From Crotophaga sulcirostris (taxonomy: Eukaryota > Chordata > Aves > Cuculiformes > Crotophagidae): a stretch of DNA of 64,000 nucleotides. The notes under the pieces were generated by a model. The model saw only the letters and a program-made list of their open reading frames with translations, made no database searches and was not told the DNA's origin. Numbering within the stretch: position 1 is the stretch's first letter; the number at the start of each line of letters is the position of its first letter. The translations under genes were made by a program, and so were the position numbers. Shown here in pieces: positions 60,681-64,000 of this stretch. The DNA lies in the NCBI GenBank assembly GCA_013397455.1, contig VYZB01000171.1, positions 1,385,252 to 1,449,251 on the forward strand, read 5' to 3'.

Positions 60681-63600
60681 TGATTTTTCTTTTTTGTTTT
60701 TCAGAGTTTCCTTCTATGGTGTTGCACAACCCATAATCCAATTTAAATTTTTCATTTCACATGAATACAGTGCATTTGAAACTGCTGCTTCAGTACATCA
60801 CTCAGTCACTAGAATGCATTTCTACCTTTGCCCCATTTATATCTTCTCATTTCACCAGTAGAACCATTATTAATTTATACTGGAGCCCATTTTCAAATTC
60901 TATTATTAATAATAATCAAGTGTTATCTGGCTGGTACATACGCATTTGTCACAGCTCAGGGAAGAGTAAAAATAGACTCTCCAAATATACCAGGTGGGGA
61001 GAGGGGGGGGAAGGGAAAATGCCATCATGATCAAAATAAATATTATGTGAACATCATTTACAACTGCAGTTGTCTGTGTAAATACTTACCCACATAGTAC
61101 CTGTAAGCCAAACTATGTATGGTGCAGGACTCAGAAATAAGGATTCAGCATGAGTTTACTATCAGTTCTTTGTGAAGGAAATCAGTTTAATCATTTGTCT
61201 TTTCTGGCTTTCTTACACTTACCTCAAATTGTTTACACTGAGATTTAAGGCAGTAAGATAGCTTATCACAGAACCTGGTAGAGAAAGCCAGGGATGTCTA
61301 TGCAGCTCCCACCAGAGAAGAAGATAATATTTGAGTGTCATGAGCAGGCAGGCTGTCAGCAACAGCATCAGGGTTCAGTGCCTGGGCTCAACATCTTCGC
61401 CAAGCCTGCACAGGTTTGCCAGCTCTCTAATGCAGCCAACTGTCACCACCCAAGAACAGATATCCACCCTGAGGTACTGTAGGGCATGGGGATGGACCAT
61501 AGTCACACCTGCACAAACATCTCCATCTCATCTCTGCTGAAATACTACCCCGGCAGCTCACAGGCCAGCTCACCTTCAGCAGCTCCTTAGCCACATGGGC
61601 AACAAAATATCATGACAAGTGGCTTACCCCGAGATGAGGGAGGAAAAAGGATGCCATATGATCTTACCATAGTTAAACACCCTGAAACTAATCAGCAAAG
61701 CTGAGAAGTATAAATGTGAGTTGGCTGGATGAAAAGAACTTTAAAAGAAAATAGGATATTTGGTGCTGTTCAAAGTTCAAGGTCAATGCTGGGATTCATG
61801 TTTCTGCAATGTACCTATATGGCTTACACTTTGTTGTTAATAATGGCAATAATACAGAAGTTCAAGTGAATGAAGCAAGTGTATTTAAAGATAAAACAAA
61901 AGAATAGTACAGCTAATGAGATGATGATCAGTGTTTCAGGACTTTTCTTGCCTTGAAAGCTCATCCTTATCAAGACTTCATAAAGCTCTGGAAATCCTGC
62001 TGTAGGCAGCAACAGGGGCCATAAATGTGATATTGCTCTTACATTCCCTCTGCTTCTGTGAGCATACTGTATGGATTCATGCAAGGATAGTTACTGCCCC
62101 CATCGTCATATTTATAGACCTCCCCAAATAGTCAGGGATTTGTGAGTGACCACTGGTGAACATGGCAAGTCTGCTCTGCTTTCAAATCATAAGGTCATAA
62201 ACATATAGTTCAAGAGCACTGTGATGACTGCTACTTTATTGATCCATTTTTTATATCTGTTTTATTAGTGCTATTTATTAGATTTATGAGTGCTATTTGA
62301 TTGCAGACTCTGGACCCTGCCACGCAGAGCTTTACTTTAACAAGCAGAGAGACTATAAAGTACACCAAGGAAATGAGGTGATAGATAGAAAATGATTTCG
62401 CATTAATATTGTTGTTTCCCATTTGCAAGAGTTTTTCCTGTTTTGTAAGAGATAAGAACAGAGGGAATTTTCAGCAGTTTGGGGTACATAAATGCATTAT
62501 AAACTTCAAGCCATTTTTCTCAAATTTTCTGAAGCAGTGACCACCTCCACCCTGTTTTTTGTTTTTCCTTTTTCTGTCTCAGGTGCCTTTCCTGTGAACC
62601 TCCTTTTGTCCCTGTGCTCCCCCTGAGTTGGCAGAAGCTCAGTTCCTTCAGGCTGGGAAAGGAAGAACAGGCTGTCATTACTGGATGCAAGCATAAGCAT
62701 TCATTTCCTTACCCAGCAAAGCACCAAGCTACTGCCAACTAACTCTACATCTTCCAGTATATTGTGATTTCCTCTGAATATTTTCATTATTTCCTCTGAA
62801 ACTTATCATGACACCTTACCAACTGTGACCACAGTTGGTGAAAGGCTGCTAAAGAGTAAAAGTGAGAAGCAAAGGTGCACAGATAATAGCGTGAAGGATG
62901 CTTGAGATTTGGCAGAAGACAGAGAGTTCAAAGGCACAGGTGGCAGCACAAATGAAAGGGTTCACAGGTGCCAACAGCACCCCATGAAGAGTATCCGGGC
63001 ATAGAGGGCAGTGCCAGGCAATGCCACAGCCTGATTGGCAGAAAAACTCCAAGAAATAGTGCAACTAATTGCAGAGGAAATGTTATACTTTTACAGAGCA
63101 ATAAGGAGGTCTAGAGCAAGTTTGTAAAGATATTTGATTCACCAAGAGACTAACACCTGAAAAAGTGTGTTAAAACAGCTCCTCAGTACACTCTAAAGCT
63201 GGACATATAATTTATTTATCAGTCTTATTCTGAGCGGTTTCATTCTTTGGTCTTCAGCCTCCAACACAAAACTGACTTAGAGATCTCAGTAACAAGGACT
63301 GAAAATCAAATCTTAAACCTATATTGCCTTTTTCATATGGTAAGACTTCTACAAGGTCATAATTTATTATTGGCAGGTAGTTGTCAAAAAAACTATTAAA
63401 GGAGGTCAGTCTGTGAGCTGAAAACAGGCTATTTATTTAAATTTTTCTGTTTGCAGAGAGTGTCTTTTCTCCTCCTTACATGGCATGTTTCTGACCCCGG
63501 TTTAGAGTTTTATAGAGAACAGTATGAGCTCAATGTCAAATAAAATAATTATTGCTTTGTTAGACTCCCATGCGAATAGTTCTTTTATTAGGAGGCAGCT

Positions 63601-64000
63601 GCTAAAATCTGACAATCTTATAAAAGCAGACATATGGAAACAAAGAAAAATACATAGAACAAGGAAAGGTAACATCTTGCACACAGAGTTTTTCCTGATT
63701 CACAAATTTTTGCTAGAGGAGAAGAAGGAAGGGACAGTCTAAAACAACTTGAACTGGCTTTTGTACAGATGTGTTCCATAAACTGAAAGAAACGGTGCAA
63801 TGTTTTCCTAGGTGTTGGATTGAGGGTACTGATCCAACAAGCACAGGGCTCTTCTTCCATTCAGCAGGTAGGGAAAGGGTGGTTGTTATACATGTAACCT
63901 TTTCACATCAAAAAAATATGTATTCTGAACTATTAGGTAAGAAAGAACTTTTGGAATATCTTCAAGGAGGCATACCTAAAGTTTCAAAATAGTTGTCAAA
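60681..64000. other. Single-copy non-coding DNA to the window end
   Basis: No gene or repeat family is recognised. A G-rich tract (GGGGAGAGGGGGGGGAAGGG) lies near 60996-61015. Open frames are short and overlapping on both strands. Confidence 0.5.

Noticed and set aside
1..64000. Bacterial-type systems such as CRISPR arrays, operons or phage genes
   Set aside because: There are no spaced direct repeats, no dense coding and no ribosome-binding sites. The repeats are vertebrate, so such systems do not apply.

Overview
The window looks like bird nuclear DNA, non-coding and poor in genes. The strongest evidence is at least eight fragments of CR1 LINE retrotransposons on both strands, with the avian-type 3' ends that read as tandem 'ATTCTATG'- or 'CACAGTAT'-like octamers. 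Supporting evidence is a long terminal repeat of a kind I recall as common in Neoaves, long (AAAAG)n pentanucleotide arrays, few CpGs outside one recent-looking element, and stop codons dense in all frames. There are no operons, no CRISPR array, and no rRNA or tRNA gene. I could not tie any protein-coding exon to a known gene. The window is therefore either an intergenic desert or part of a large intron.

Layout. 1-4 kb: a short non-autonomous hAT-type DNA transposon (386-590) with an 8-bp target duplication, then a decayed CR1 on the + strand (about 2970-3920). 4-13 kb: single-copy AT-rich DNA with an 18-bp tandem triplication and a CR1 3' tail (- strand, 11602-11763). 13-21 kb: two (TTTTC)/(GAAAA) arrays. 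The second encloses a 160-base run of N. Between them lies a nearly full-length but dead mariner (14741-15986). 22.9-23.2 kb: a CR1 on the - strand with a duplicated junction. 23.2-37.4 kb: about 14 kb in which I recognise no interspersed repeat. 37.4-38.2 kb: a solitary endogenous-retrovirus LTR on the - strand. 43-52 kb: three short CR1 pieces, an ancient MIR-like SINE, and a 19-base G run. 55.5 kb: an internal CR1 ORF2 piece. 58.5-59.1 kb: a locally GC-richer stretch with a possible two-exon reading frame and a 72-base intron. 60.0-60.7 kb: the best-preserved CR1, whose ORF2 C-terminus has only one nonsense codon.

Nothing here suggests genes working together. What the window records is successive mobile-element activity: old SINE, several CR1 ages, mariner, LTR and hAT. 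The most informative items are the mariner with matching ends but lost catalytic residues, the hAT element with a slightly decayed target duplication, the duplicated segment inside the LTR, and the unverified mini-intron frame. No computation or database search was possible, so element names rest on remembered consensus features and sequence logic.
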